From Neocallimastix lanati (nom. inval.) (taxonomy: Eukaryota > Neocallimastigomycota > Neocallimastigomycetes > Neocallimastigales > Neocallimastigaceae), in assembly GCA_016946835.1 (NCBI GenBank), contig JACVTC010000053.1:823501-887500 (forward strand): a stretch of DNA of 64,000 nt, given 5' to 3'. The notes below the pieces were generated by a model. It saw only the letters and a list, made by a program, of their open reading frames with translations. It did no database searches and was not told the DNA's origin. The translations under genes were made by a program, and so were the position numbers. The stretch's first letter is position 1, and every line of letters starts with the position of its first letter. This document shows, one piece after another, positions 1 through 11,928 of the stretch.

Positions 1-686
1 TTAACTCACGAACATAGTTATAATTTATTTACCAAAACATTTATTAACTATTAAATCACAAACATAGTAAATATTTATTTACAAAAACATTTATTAACTA
101 AAGATACCACTTTTTAAATAAATTCAATAAATTCACGAATATTACAAAAATTATTATAAATTCTAAATAAATTCAATAAATTCACGAATATAGCAAAAAT
201 TTAATTATTAATTCATAAAAATTTAATTATAAATTCATATTAACAAATTAAAATATGTAAACTTTTTTTTATTTATTTATTTATTTATTTATTTTTAGAT
301 AGTATTATATTTTTTTTTATTTATTTTTAAATAGTATTAATATTAACTCAATTAATATTTCATATAATCACTAATTTTTTTTTTTTTTGTTTGAATTTTT
401 TTTTTTTTTCTAACTTTCTTTAAATTTATGATAGTAAATTCTTATCGTTAAATTTTCATTAAAATCATTTCTAAATTTCACTTATTATAATTTTTGTTTA
501 TCATATATTAATATACAACTATATTATATTAATTCACATTTCAAATTTCAACCTTTAATTGCTTAATTCTTCTATATTTAATTTTTACAACTATATTATA
601 TTAATTCACATTTCAAATTTCAACCTTTAATTGCTTAATTCTTCTATATTTAATTTTTTTTTGAATCTGGATCACATTATTATATT

Positions 687-717
<31 letters not shown>

Positions 718-796
718 GTTGAAACGAAATCTTTTTTTATATTTTTATATTAATGATCATTTTTTATATTAATTTTTTTTAATATTAATGATGCAC
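1..796. other. AT-rich intergenic DNA with a short tandem duplication
   Basis: No coding signal is seen. The stretch holds degenerate short repeats (the phrase AATTCACGAA with AT spacers recurs over bases 1-200), TTTA runs and poly-T tracts. A roughly 67-base unit is repeated in tandem at about 517-583 and 585-653; both copies contain ACAACTATATTATATTAATT followed by a TTTCAACCTTTAATTGC stretch. It lies 3' of the transporter on the minus strand, so part of it is probably that gene's 3' untranslated region. Confidence 0.7.
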
Positions 797-2314
797 TTAA
801 GCTTTACCAGCCATCTTAGCATCCATTTCATCGATACTAAGACCCTTACATTCAATAACATAGAATTGAGAGTAAATCCAGGCAAGGAGACAAGCAAAAG
901 CGAAAAGAAGGAAAGTTTTAGTAGACCAGGCCTTCATAAGAGCTGGACCGACGAAAGCAATAATCCAATTGTTTAAGAAATTAGAAACAGTACCAACAGC
1001 TGAACCCTTAACTCTGACACGGAGTGGGAAAACTTCAGCTTGGTAGACCCATGGAACTGGACCCCAGGTCCAGGCGAAGGAGAAGACGAATAAGAAGACA
1101 GAAGCTACAGCAAGATATTGCCAGACCTTACCATTATTAGTTTGGGTAGAGCAAGCCCAGGTAGAGATGTGGAAGACCATCATCATAAGAGCACCGATAA
1201 CTAATAAAGTCTTACGACCTAATCTTTCAATACCCCACATACCTGGGAAAGTAGAAACGAAGTTAACAAAGTTATTAATAATTGGAAGAACAACAGTGGA
1301 CATGAACTTTGAGAAACCGATTTCATCGTAAATTTGTGATTGATAGTACATAATAACGTTAATACCAGTCCATTGTTGGAAGAGTTGCATTAAGAAAGTA
1401 ATGAAAGTACGACGACGAATAACTGGTGAGAAAAGTTCACCGAATGAGGATGAACCAGCAGCACGAGTAGCAGCAACATCTTCTTGGATAGCTTTAAGTT
1501 CACTTTGGACGAGTTCATCAGAAGTAGTAGCAGCATTAAGTTTAGCTAAAACTTCAACAGCTTCTTCATCACGGTCCTTAGAACATAACCAACGTGGAGA
1601 CTTTGGAAGGAAACTCATAAGAATAGCAAGACCAAGACCTGGAATAACTTGGAATAAAAGAGCAAATCTCCATTCGAAGTTTGCAACTTCACCCCAGATA
1701 TCTTTTCTAGTTTCACCTAAACCTTTTGGAGTAGAATTAGTGTAGTACCATACAATGGAGTTAATTATGGCAGCTACAATAATACCGAAAGTGGTCATAA
1801 GTTGGTAACAAGAAGAAAGAGTACCTCTGATCTTAGCTGGAGCAACTTCTGAAATATAAGTTGGACAAAGAACACCATTACAACCAATGGAAAGACCAGT
1901 GATAAGACGACCAACGGCAATCATAGCCCAGTGACGAGCAGAAATACCTTGAATGATAGCACCACAAGTGAAAATACAAGCACCAATCATGATAGTTCTT
2001 TGACGACCGTACTTTTCACCAAGGTAAGTAGCCATAAGAGCACCACAAAGGGCACCAAGTACAAAACTAGATGTAATAAGACCTTCAAGGGTAGCCTTAT
2101 TATTGGCTTCATCTAACTTACGGTACATCATCTTAGCCTTATCAGTAGTTTCTTTACCATTTTCATCAAGAGCAGCACCACTCCAACTGTGGAATTTGAA
2201 GAAGATACGGAAGGCGTCCATAACAAGGACAACATTCATGACACCAACTTCATAACCAAAAAGAAGACCACCAAATGAGGCAGTTAAAGCAACTAAAAAT
2301 TGAAACTTGTTCAT
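797..2314 (-). CDS. MFS sugar (hexose) transporter
   Basis: An intact, intronless 505-residue protein of the major facilitator superfamily, sugar porter family, predicted to import hexoses across the plasma membrane. Seen in order: an N-terminal TM1 with GGLLFGYEVGVMN; the loop 2-3 signature GEKYGRQR; PTYISEVAPAKIRG after TM4; PKSPRWL at the end of TM6 (family form PESPRWL, so the Glu is Lys here); QQWTGINVIMYY in TM7; ERLGRK in the second half; and PVPWVYQAEVFPLRVRVKG with NFLNNW in TM10-11. About 12 hydrophobic segments and a length near 500 fit fungal HXT-like carriers. The start is the first Met, preceded by an A-rich leader, and TM1 begins directly after it. The exact substrate cannot be read from sequence. 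Codons are far less AT-biased than the flanks, as expected for a well-expressed gene. Confidence 0.93.
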   Translation of the reverse strand: MNKFQFLVALTASFGGLLFGYEVGVMNVVLVMDAFRIFFKFHSWSGAALDENGKETTDKAKMMYRKLDEANNKATLEGLITSSFVLGALCGALMATYLGEKYGRQRTIMIGACIFTCGAIIQGISARHWAMIAVGRLITGLSIGCNGVLCPTYISEVAPAKIRGTLSSCYQLMTTFGIIVAAIINSIVWYYTNSTPKGLGETRKDIWGEVANFEWRFALLFQVIPGLGLAILMSFLPKSPRWLCSKDRDEEAVEVLAKLNAATTSDELVQSELKAIQEDVAATRAAGSSSFGELFSPVIRRRTFITFLMQLFQQWTGINVIMYYQSQIYDEIGFSKFMSTVVLPIINNFVNFVSTFPGMWGIERLGRKTLLVIGALMMMVFHISTWACSTQTNNGKVWQYLAVASVFLFVFSFAWTWGPVPWVYQAEVFPLRVRVKGSAVGTVSNFLNNWIIAFVGPALMKAWSTKTFLLFAFACLLAWIYSQFYVIECKGLSIDEMDAKMAGKA

Positions 2315-4130
2315 TTTTTTTTTTTTTTTAAATAAACTTAACTTAATAATATATAATAAACAAAAGCTTATTGAAGTTCCAAAAACTTTGAATATTTTCA
2401 GTCTTTTTATACAAAACCGAATTAAATTAAATCAAAATCATAGGTTTGAGTATATATATTAAATTTACAGTAATATATTGTTTTTGTATTGTTGGAGTAT
2501 ATTTATAGAATAGTAACTCCATAGAAATTCAATTAACCTTTATTTAATTTCAATTTAATATAGACTATATTCATAATATATTGATTACAATAAATTTTAC
2601 ATTAAAATGTCAATTTCATTGGACAAATTCTATAAATAAATTTATACGTTACACAATAGATATTACTTTTTTTTTTTTTTTGGTAAATAAACTTAATTAA
2701 AATTTAAAATACCTTTACTATTTTTTAACAAAGTTATATTATAATAAAATATATTTTTTTAAAAAAATTAAAAAATTGAAAAAAAAATACAATAAAATAT
2801 ATTTTTTTAAAAAAATTAAAAAATTGAAAAAAAAATACAAGATAAAATAAAACTCAATATAGACAATAAATTATTTATAATCATATTTTTATTTTTTTTT
2901 ATAAATCCATATTTTAAAATTTATTTACTTGAAATTAAAACATTCGAATATATGATTGAACATTCGTTTATATTTATATTAAAAACATTAAATACTATAT
3001 TTTAATATATTATTTTGAAAAATAAAAAATAATTAATTCTTCATTATTATTACTATTATTATTATTATTATAATAATTATAATAATAGTTAATAATAAGT
3101 GTTATTTTTTTTTTTAAATTATTAATTTATTTCTTGACTTCAGTTGTTCTATGCTCTATTCCTATAATATTAAAATAAATACAATAAATTATTAAATATA
3201 CAATGAAATTAGTTTTGAATTTTAATAATTTTGTTTATTAATGATTTGTCTGGAACATTTTTTGATATTTATCATATATTACTATCTAAAACATTTATTA
3301 ACTCATTTTTGTATTATTATTATTATAATTATTATTATTTTATAAAATATTAAATACTGAATTATATAGTACAATTTTGTATTTATTGTATTTCAATTAA
3401 AATAATGAAAAATAATAAATAAAACAGAAATAATAGTAGTGGAAAAATTTCTATAAATATATAATTGTAATAATAATAGAAAAATTAAAAAATTTAAAAA
3501 TTTTATAATATTAAAATTATTAATTATTTATTTTTAATCAATAAAATTAAAATTATAAAATTAAAATATTAAAAATATTTAAAAATAAAAAAATTTTTTA
3601 ATCTATAATGATTAAAAATAATTTTTTAATTATTATATTTTTATATTATTATATTTACATAATTTTTAGATACTATTATAAATTATCTAAAAAACTAATA
3701 TGGAATTAATTATAAAGAAATAATTTTATAAATAGATTTTATTTATATTCCGAATTCAATTATTTTTTTTAGGTTATTATAATTCTCAATAATTATTATT
3801 TATTTTATATTATCACCATTAATTATATTTTTTTTAATAAAATATAAATAAGAAAAAACAAAATTTATTCCTATTTATATTCCAAATAACTTTTAATTCT
3901 CAACAATTATTATTTATTTTATAATAACCAAAAAAAAAGAAAACTATAACAATTATTGGTAATCAAAATTTGGAATATAAATGAATAAATTCTCAATAAT
4001 TATTGTTTATTTTATAATAACCAAAAAAAAAATTATTATTATTCAAAAAAGAAAAAAAAAAAGTAATATATTATTATTTATTAAATTTTTAATGTAGAAA
4101 AAAAAATTACTTCAAAAATTTTTTAAAAAA
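2315..4130. other. AT-rich intergenic DNA upstream of the transporter
   Basis: Non-coding; no ORF of substance. It contains the transporter's 5' region with poly-T tracts. A 51-base unit is duplicated at about 2731-2835 (TTTTTTTAAAAAAATTAAAA followed by AATTGAAAAAAAAATACAA, twice). A phrase like TTCTCAATAATTATT plus TTTATTTTATAATAACC recurs at about 3780, 3895 and 3990. No RNA gene was recognised. Confidence 0.6.
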
Positions 4131-4137
4131 AATTTTT

Positions 4138-4217
4138 ACGATCATATAATAAAAATTTATTTAATTTTTATTATATGATCGTATAAAAAGATTTATACGA
4201 ACGTATAAATCTTTTTA
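4138..4217. repeat. Two adjacent perfect hairpins
   Basis: Positions 4138-4182 form an interrupted palindrome with arms of about 20 bases starting ACGATCATATAA and ending TTATATGATCGT. Right behind it, 4184-4217 is a second palindrome with 16-base arms (TAAAAAGATTTATACG, loop AA). Both contain rare C/G bases placed symmetrically, which would not be expected from random AT sequence. They could be cruciform-forming sequence, ends of a small foldback element, or a back-to-back transcript terminator. Nothing coding lies near. Confidence 0.75.
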
Positions 4218-4558
4218 AAGTTAGTATTATTTATATATTATTTAATTTTATAATGATCTATCTTTTAATATTTTAATATTTAAATATTTTTATAATTATT
4301 AATTATTTTTTATTTAAATTTAATATTTTCTTTAAAATGATTTAATTTTCTTTTATTTAATTACCCAAACAAAACGATAAAGGTTCCATTAAATACGATA
4401 TTTGTAAGTATTTTTGTGAAGGAATTTTCGTATTAACTTATTCTTTAACTAATTGTACTTATTTTGCTATTACTAATATTAATTATTCTTTATTTTAAAT
4501 ATTCTTTATTTAATTATAATTTTATTAGTTTGCTATCATACAGAAAGAATTAATTTAA

Positions 4559-4801
4559 ACCTAAAATTATTTAAATATATCATTAAAATAATGCTTTTAG
4601 GTTCATTTTTTCAGAGGATGTCTTCCCTAGAATTCAACATTTATTGATACTTATTAATAAGTATCAATAAATGTTAAATTAATTAATAAGTAGTTCTCTA
4701 CTAATATTAAATATAATAGAAATATAATTATTAATTATTATCATATGTTTTCACATATGACTTTAACTGTAACATTGTGTAACATTATATTATTTACCTA
4801 A

Positions 4802-4850
<49 letters not shown>

Positions 4851-4934
4851 GATTTTATTTTATTTAAAATGATTATATAGAATTATTACCTAAAATTATT
4901 AAAATATGTCATTATTAAAATATTTTTAGGTTCT
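4559..4934. repeat. Repeated stem elements flanking a 40 bp perfect palindrome
   Basis: The unit ACCTAAAATTATT ... TTTTAGGTTC, itself a stem-loop, occurs at 4559-4604 and again in the same orientation at 4889-4934. Between them, 4636-4675 is a perfect 40 bp palindrome (AACATTTATTGATACTTATT and its complement). An ATT triplet run follows at about 4804-4850. The unit resembles a small MITE-like family. No protein-coding signal is present. Confidence 0.7.
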
Positions 4935-5216
4935 CCTTAAAATACAACTTACCAAAAGTCAATAAAATACTAAAGTCAAAAATTTGATTATTTATATATA
5001 TATGTTATAATTTGAAGTAAATTGTTGATTATTTATGTGTATATAATAATTATATTTTTAATATATATTTAGAGTAAATTAATATATACATATATTTTAT
5101 AAAACTATTATTAATAATAGTTTGTATATATAAATTATATATAAATTATTAGATTTTTAATCTTTATAATGATTATAATCATTATTTTTTACATTTATAA
5201 TAACATCAATTTAATG

Positions 5217-6657
5217 TACAAGCCACATTGAAAAAGTATAAAACATGTTATTTAAAATAATTTACTCTTTATAACTCTATAATAAAGTTGATATAATTAT
5301 TAAACCCGAATTTTACAACTCAAGTGTATTCTTTTAGTCGGACATAAAATACGTCAACCTGGAAAAGAAATAAAATAATTGCTATGATAAAAGTTGCTAT
5401 GATAAAACGAGTAATTACATATATTAAATGAGTAAATAATAACAATATTATTAATGGGGAAGGCTATAGATCATAGATCCCATACTAAATAAATAAATAA
5501 CAATTAAATTAATATTCTCATTATATTAAGGGTGATATAATATAAATGAATGGTAATTCCAAGAGTAAAATAGGTACTTTCAAATAATAACACAATATTA
5601 TAAAATCTAGAATGAAATAGATTTATATAATAACTTACTATAATAATTAAATAAAACCTTAAGTTATATACAATAAATGACGTTTATTCATCTATAAAAT
5701 ATGCGAATATTTTATTTATGAGAAAATCCAAATATTTAAAATACTTTTAAGAAATTAGGATTTTAAGGGGAATTAAGACCATAAAATATTAATGAAATTA
5801 CTTTCTTAAATTCTTTTAGCAATTATATCTACTATGAAAGTTTAAGAAATATTGCATTATATAAGGAAACTAATGAAAATTAACAAAACTGAATTAACCC
5901 CTGTAAAATATGTTATATAATATATTTTAAAAAATTCTATTAAATCTAAAACTTAAAAGACTTTGAATAGATACTTAGGCATATATAAATTATTATACCT
6001 AAAAGACTCCAAGAGGACACTTAGATATCTTCTGAATATAAAAAGCTATTTTATTAAACTAAACAAATAAATCAAGTTAAACAAACGAATAAAAATTTAA
6101 AATGATAGAAACCAAAGATAGTTAGTCATAAATAATGAATAATTGTTGTAAAACCTAAAGAGTATTCAATCAAAATTAATTAAAACTTGAATAATAAATT
6201 ACCTATTAATTATGGTTTATTCATTAATCCATAAAACGTCAAATATCAAATATAAAAATACAAGGTAATATAGTTAAAAATAAAATCAAGCAAATATACA
6301 AAGTATATAAATAAAAATATACAATTAATAATGAATATATTAAAAAATATTCTTATGATAAAAATAAAATTCATATAATATATAAATTTAATAATAATAT
6401 GATTTACACATATTCGCCTAGCAAACCAAATTATATTCATTGTGAAATAATTAGGTTTGAAGGTAATGTTAGAATATGTGAAATAATGAGAAATAAACTT
6501 CAAATGTATTGAAGAATATAGTGTAAATTATTGTATAAGTCACATTGTAAAAGTATAAAATATATTATTTGAAATAATTCACTCTTTATGTAACTCTTTA
6601 TCCTAAAACATATTAAGAGTTGTGAAATTTGGGTTTAATAATTATATCAACTTTATT
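5217..6657. repeat. 1.4 kb composite element with terminal inverted and direct repeats
   Basis: About 40 bases at 5281-5320 (AATAAAGTTGATATAATTAT then TAAACCCGAATTTTACAACT) recur inverted at 6618-6657 with two or three differences. In addition, about 63 bases at 5217-5279 (containing CACATTGAAAAAGTATAAAA) recur directly at 6536-6598. The interior is somewhat richer in G and C than the flanks but has no open frame. A hydrophobic 85-codon frame at 6246-6503 looks like chance low-complexity sequence. This could be a decayed DNA transposon or a MITE nested in its own copy. Confidence 0.6.
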
Positions 6658-6878
6658 AACACTTATTATACTATAACTTATAAATATAGAATGTCAATAA
6701 CTTTAAATATATATTAAAATCCACAATTTAATGAAGTTTACTTTTGTAAGTATAAAATTTAGTTTTATAATATGTTTCATTAAAATTTTATATTATATTA
6801 TGATTTAAATCTCATTTTTAAATCCCATTTATACAAATTTTTTTTTATTTATTTTTTAATAAGCTATGTTAAAATTAT

Positions 6879-7091
6879 ACTAGCTACATTAATTTTGAAT
6901 AAACCAATTTTTTGTATTACACACTTTTAAATGAAATAAAATAAATGATTTTTGTTTGTATTACATTCATAAAATGGAATAAGATACTAGCTACATTTGA
7001 ATAAACCAATTTTTTTATTACACACTTTTAAATGAAATTAAATATATTATTTTTATTTATATTAACATTCATAAAATAAAATTAAGATAGT
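6879..7091. repeat. Two-copy tandem repeat, period about 107 bp
   Basis: Copies begin at 6879 and 6986 with ACTAGCTACATT and share AATAAACCAATTTTTT, ATTACACACTTTTAAATGAA and ACATTCATAAAAT. The second copy has small deletions. It is an ordinary segmental tandem duplication in non-coding DNA. Confidence 0.75.
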
Positions 7092-7389
7092 AAGTGAATC
7101 TAAATTTTAACTTAAAATTTATTATATATTCTATTTATTTTCATAAATATTTATAAATTGACATTTTTATATGTACAAAAATTATAATATTTATATAATA
7201 AATAATATTTATAATATTTTTAGTTCATTCATATATTTATTATTAATATAATTAATTATATAAAAATTTTATTTATTTGTCCTCTAAAACATTTATAATT
7301 ATAAAAAATATACATTTATTTAAAAATGAGATATTTCATTTTATAAATTTAAATATTTGAAATATACATTAGGTATAGTAATAATTGTA

Positions 7390-7530
7390 TCATTCATTAA
7401 GCACAAATGAGAGTTGTGATGCACACGCACCTTCAATATCAAATAGTTTTAACATCATGATCTCCTTCATAGGGCCTATCAGCGAACGCACTGAAATCTA
7501 TGAGTAAATAAGTCACACAATAAATGCAAA
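7390..7530. other. GC-richer island of unknown nature
   Basis: About 140 bases with clearly more G and C than the surroundings (for example GATGCACACGCACC and GCGAACGCACTG). On the minus strand a frame of about 35 codons reads through it and ends in a TGA near 7396, with phrases such as SVRSLIGPMKEI and LFDIEGACASQ. I do not recognise it. It may be a leftover of a transposon ORF or of a gene. No tRNA-like fold was seen. Confidence 0.35.
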
Positions 7531-7731
7531 CTGAATATTGTTTTAATTTATTATTTTTATACTTAATAATTAAATGTTACAAATTATTTTTATTTCTGTT
7601 ATTATAATATTTTAATAATATTCAATACATTTAAGTATTAAAAATAATAATACTTATTACAAGTATTATTTATTTAACTTTAACTTTTTTCTCTCTTTTT
7701 TTTTTTTTTTATAAGTTTATAAGGTTGTCTC

Positions 7732-8113
7732 CTATTCATAATTTTTACACCAACCTTCTTTAATTGGAACACAATTGAGGTAGTGACACCATCGACATTC
7801 ACTATTTGAAACATAAAATTGTCTGAATACCCAAATAAAATTAAATGTAGTTATAAAAATTGAAGCAATCATTAACATTCTTTTAATTTTAAGATCTTTT
7901 TTACTAAAAATAATAGTTGGCATAAATATTAAACCCGTTAATAAACCTGTAATAAATCCACCAATATGGGCGAAGTTATCAATATATGGAATTAATCCAA
8001 TACCTAATGAGAAAATAATAAGAATTAACATTTTAATTAATTCTTTCCATGGTTCAATAATTAATCTCCAACTTTGAATTAAATCTAACAAGAGACATGC
8101 CATTAAACCTGTA

Positions 8114-8144
<31 letters not shown>

Positions 8145-8296
8145 TATTTTTGTTAAAAAAATTAAATAATCAAAAAAAAAATAATAAAATAATAATAATA
8201 ATAATTAAATAGTTAAAAAAAAGTTAATTTATGTAAATTATGAAATATATTTTTAATAGTATATTATATACGTAGTTTCTTTTTTTATTTAAAAAC

Positions 8297-8339
<43 letters not shown>

Positions 8340-9775
8340 TAATATATTTTAAATGAATTATAAAAAAAAAGATAATAGGAGAGAAAAAAAAAAAAGAAAA
8401 AAGTTTTTGATTTAATTTTTTTTACCATAAAGTGAACCCGAACAGCCTACACTTGAAGAAACACCAGAGTATGAAGCTCCAAAAGCGAAACCAAAAATAC
8501 CACTAGCCATATAAATTATCATAATTCTCCAAGTACCAAAATCTTTCTCCATTTGAGCACCTGTACGAATTTGAAAAGATAAATTAAAGAGAAGATGAAG
8601 AATACCACCATGTAAAAAGATTGGTATAATAAATCGATACCACTGATTTGGAATTTCTCCTTCTTTTAATCCAAATTGACATATATCTCTCAAAGAACAA
8701 TAATATGGATTTAATAAAGTACCTGGAGGGACATCAGTAGCTTCCATTATTGTTTTTGAACTTACAGAACCTATTATACTTGGAGGACATTCCACATAGG
8801 TATAATTTGTTTCTCTCATACAGGGAAGAAAACGAGCACCCAATTGAATTAAAACCTAAAAAAAAACGTTACATAAAATATATAATATATAATAATAAAA
8901 AAAATTTTTTAATGTAATAAAAATATATGTTTATAAATATAAATTTATATATATATATATATAATAACAATAAAAAAAAAAAAAAAAAGAATCATTAGTA
9001 TTATTGATAAAAATATCATATAAAAATTATTTTCTATACTATCATTATTTAATTTTATTTATATTATTTTTCTTTTTTTTTTTTATTTTATTTTTTAAAA
9101 ATTAAATAATTAATTTTAGTTTATTGGAGTTTCATTATTATTAAATAATAGTACTAATAATATTAATAATAATAAATAATATAAATAATATATATATATA
9201 TAAATTTTTACACCAGCATCAGGACCAAACATAATATTTTCACTTATAGGGGCCATTAGTTGACCAGTTACAGTATAATATTTACAGAGAGAAATAATCA
9301 TTAAGAAAACATGTATAAAAGTGATAATATACATAAAGTAAGGTTTGTGCATTTTCAGTTCTCGTAATTGCTTTCGAACTTTTGGATCATAAAGAACACT
9401 TGGAATTTTTTTTATTTTATTATCTTTTATGTATTGTTCATTTATTATTACTTTTTTTTCTACTGCTGGCTCTGGTCTTTTCACTTCATTACTTTCCATA
9501 TTACCAATATTTACAGTATAGGAGTGATCAGCATAACCTTTATTAAATTTTGTTGTATAAGAATTTTGATAAGCTGAATACTGCTTATTATCATATCTTA
9601 CAATAGTATTATTATTTTCATTTATTCTTCTTATTGTATTATTTCTTTGAAAATAAGAAACCCCTATAGGATTATTTTGATTTATATTTGCTTCTTCTGC
9701 ATTAATCCATTTCCATGCTCCTGTACCAGCTCTTTTAATAGTTGTAAATGTACTACTTCTTGTTAAATTACTCAT
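7732..9775 (-). CDS. Rhomboid family intramembrane serine protease (copy A)
   Basis: Three exons: 9212-9775, 8426-8855 and 7732-8108, giving 456 residues. Introns are 356 and 317 bases, GT-AG, phases 0 and 1. Rhomboids cleave transmembrane substrates within the membrane. Residues 1-160 are a polar cytosolic tail with a conserved WKWINAEE patch. TM1 follows, then GARFLPCM in a long first loop. TM2 carries the HxxxN signature (FLHGGILHLLFN). TM4 carries the nucleophile in GCSG (Ser about 327), and TM6 the catalytic His in AHIGG (His about 379). After TM7 a Cys motif CRWCHYLNC ... GWC ends the protein, as in copy B. Both catalytic residues are kept, so it is probably active. It lies 5 kb from its paralogue in the same orientation. 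The first ATG is taken as the start because the copies align from there. Substrates and compartment are unknown. Confidence 0.9.
8109..8425 (-). other. Long repeat-filled intron 2 of rhomboid copy A
   Basis: The intron begins GTAAAA on the minus strand and ends ATTACAG. It contains an AT dinucleotide run (8111-8142) and an AAT triplet array (about 8297-8337). The corresponding intron of copy B is 153 bases without such arrays. The size difference therefore seems to come from microsatellite growth within the intron. Confidence 0.8.
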
Positions 9776-9803
9776 TTTTATTTATAAATTTAGTTAAATG
9801 AAA

Positions 9804-9872
<69 letters not shown>

Positions 9873-11817
9873 TAAATCTATTGTATATTTATAAGTTTTA
9901 TTTTTTTTCTCTCTTCTATATACACTTTTTATTAAATATTTTATATGGAGAAAAATAAATATTATTTATATAAAAATATTTTATATGGTATCCGACTTAA
10001 AAAAATAATAATATATGTTTGAATTAAATATGATAATAAACTGAAAAAGTAATATAATATTTATATGAATTTAGAATGATAATGATATATGGTTATTATT
10101 TTTTACAAAATTTCGTTACAATTATTTTTTTTTCTCGATTTAATATACATAATATAGTGGTGAAGATAACATACATCAAAATGAAATAAAATATTATAAC
10201 ATTTTATATAGTAGTTTTTAAATTAATAATAATTGATGAAATAAATATATTCATAAATATAACTGTATATTTTTTCAAAAACACAATTTATCTCAACAAT
10301 TTTAAAACAATTTAATAGCCTATGCCAATTTTATTGATACATATCATTTTATGAACTTTGAAAATGAGTTGTAGTAAATTTTAAAATTCTTTTTAAAAAA
10401 AAAAAATAGAAATAGAAATAAAAATTTTAAAAATAATTATATTTTTTTTCCTTCTTTGATTATAAAAAAAAAATTAAATTAAAAAAAAAAGAAAAAATAA
10501 TTTTTAATTAATATTGGATGTGAATTTAAAATATAAATTAAATCACAAAAAAATAAAAAAAAAAAAATTAATTTAATTATACATAACTTTAATCTATAAT
10601 AAATTTTATTATGATTAATTATAATTATACTTTAAAATATAAAAAAGTAAATAATTTTCATGGATAGATGATTAATCAGTTAATTGTTAAATATGTATAT
10701 AATAAATAATAAATAATAACACTAATAACAATAATTATTCAAAATAAAAATTTCTTTATTGTAGTAAAAAAAAAGTTATAAAAATATATAAAATAAGTTT
10801 AAAAATTTCTAAGCTTTTAAAAGTTTTTTTAACTACTATATTAAATATTAAGATCCTCATAAAAATAATCTATATAATTAATAAAAATATATAATAAATT
10901 TGATATTATTTGATATTATTTGATAGTATTTTAAAAATATTATTTTGATTTATAATTAATTATATAAAATCTAATATATTTATAAATTTTTAATAACAAT
11001 ATATATTATAATATATTACATTAAAATATAAATTATATTAATTTGTAATTTATATAAATTTTTTAATATATTTAAAATTTTTTTATATAATTAATGAATT
11101 ATTTTATGTTTAATCTGTTAATATATATAATTAGCCATTTATATTATAAATAAATAAATAAATAAATAATAAATAAATAAATAAATAATAAATAAATAAT
11201 AAATAAATAAATAATAAATAAATAAATAATAAATAAATAAATAATAAATTATATAAATAAATAATTATAAAAATACTCTTTGTAATGTTAATTATTTTAT
11301 TTATGTAACAATAATAAAATATTTATTGTTACTATAAAGAAAAATATATCTCTCTATAATAAATACGATTGTTATGTTTTGATATATACGTAAATAAAAA
11401 AAAATTTTATTTAATGATATTGATTGATTGATTAAATAATTATATTACCATAGTTTTTAATCTACTACAACTTAAAAAAGAGAATTTTAAAAATTACATA
11501 TTATAATTTTATTTTTTAATGATAAAATAATTTTGGTTTATTATTATCTTTTTATTTCTTTTAATTTAAAGAATAAAACAAATGTATTTAGACCTATGAA
11601 AATATAACACATTCTAGTGTAACTGTTTTTTAATATTTTCATTGGTATTGGTATAACTATAAAAAAAATAATAATTTTTATTTAAAGTGATTAAAATATT
11701 TTAGATATTTGTTATTTTTTTTTTTTTTATTTTTTATAATATAAAAGTTGAATAATACTCATAATAAAAATAATAATCTTTATATCTTATTTTAAAACAT
11801 ACTTAAAATAATTATTA

Positions 11818-11862
<45 letters not shown>

Positions 11863-11884
11863 AAAGTTGAATAATACTCATAAT

Positions 11885-11928
<44 letters not shown>

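Noticed and set aside
1401-1745. Plus-strand 114-codon frame
   Set aside because: It lies fully antisense inside the hexose transporter, and its residues show no domain. It is a shadow of the real gene.
6246-6503. 85-codon hydrophobic frame
   Set aside because: Ile/Phe/Tyr/Asn-rich translation of AT DNA, without signal peptide, motif or intron context.
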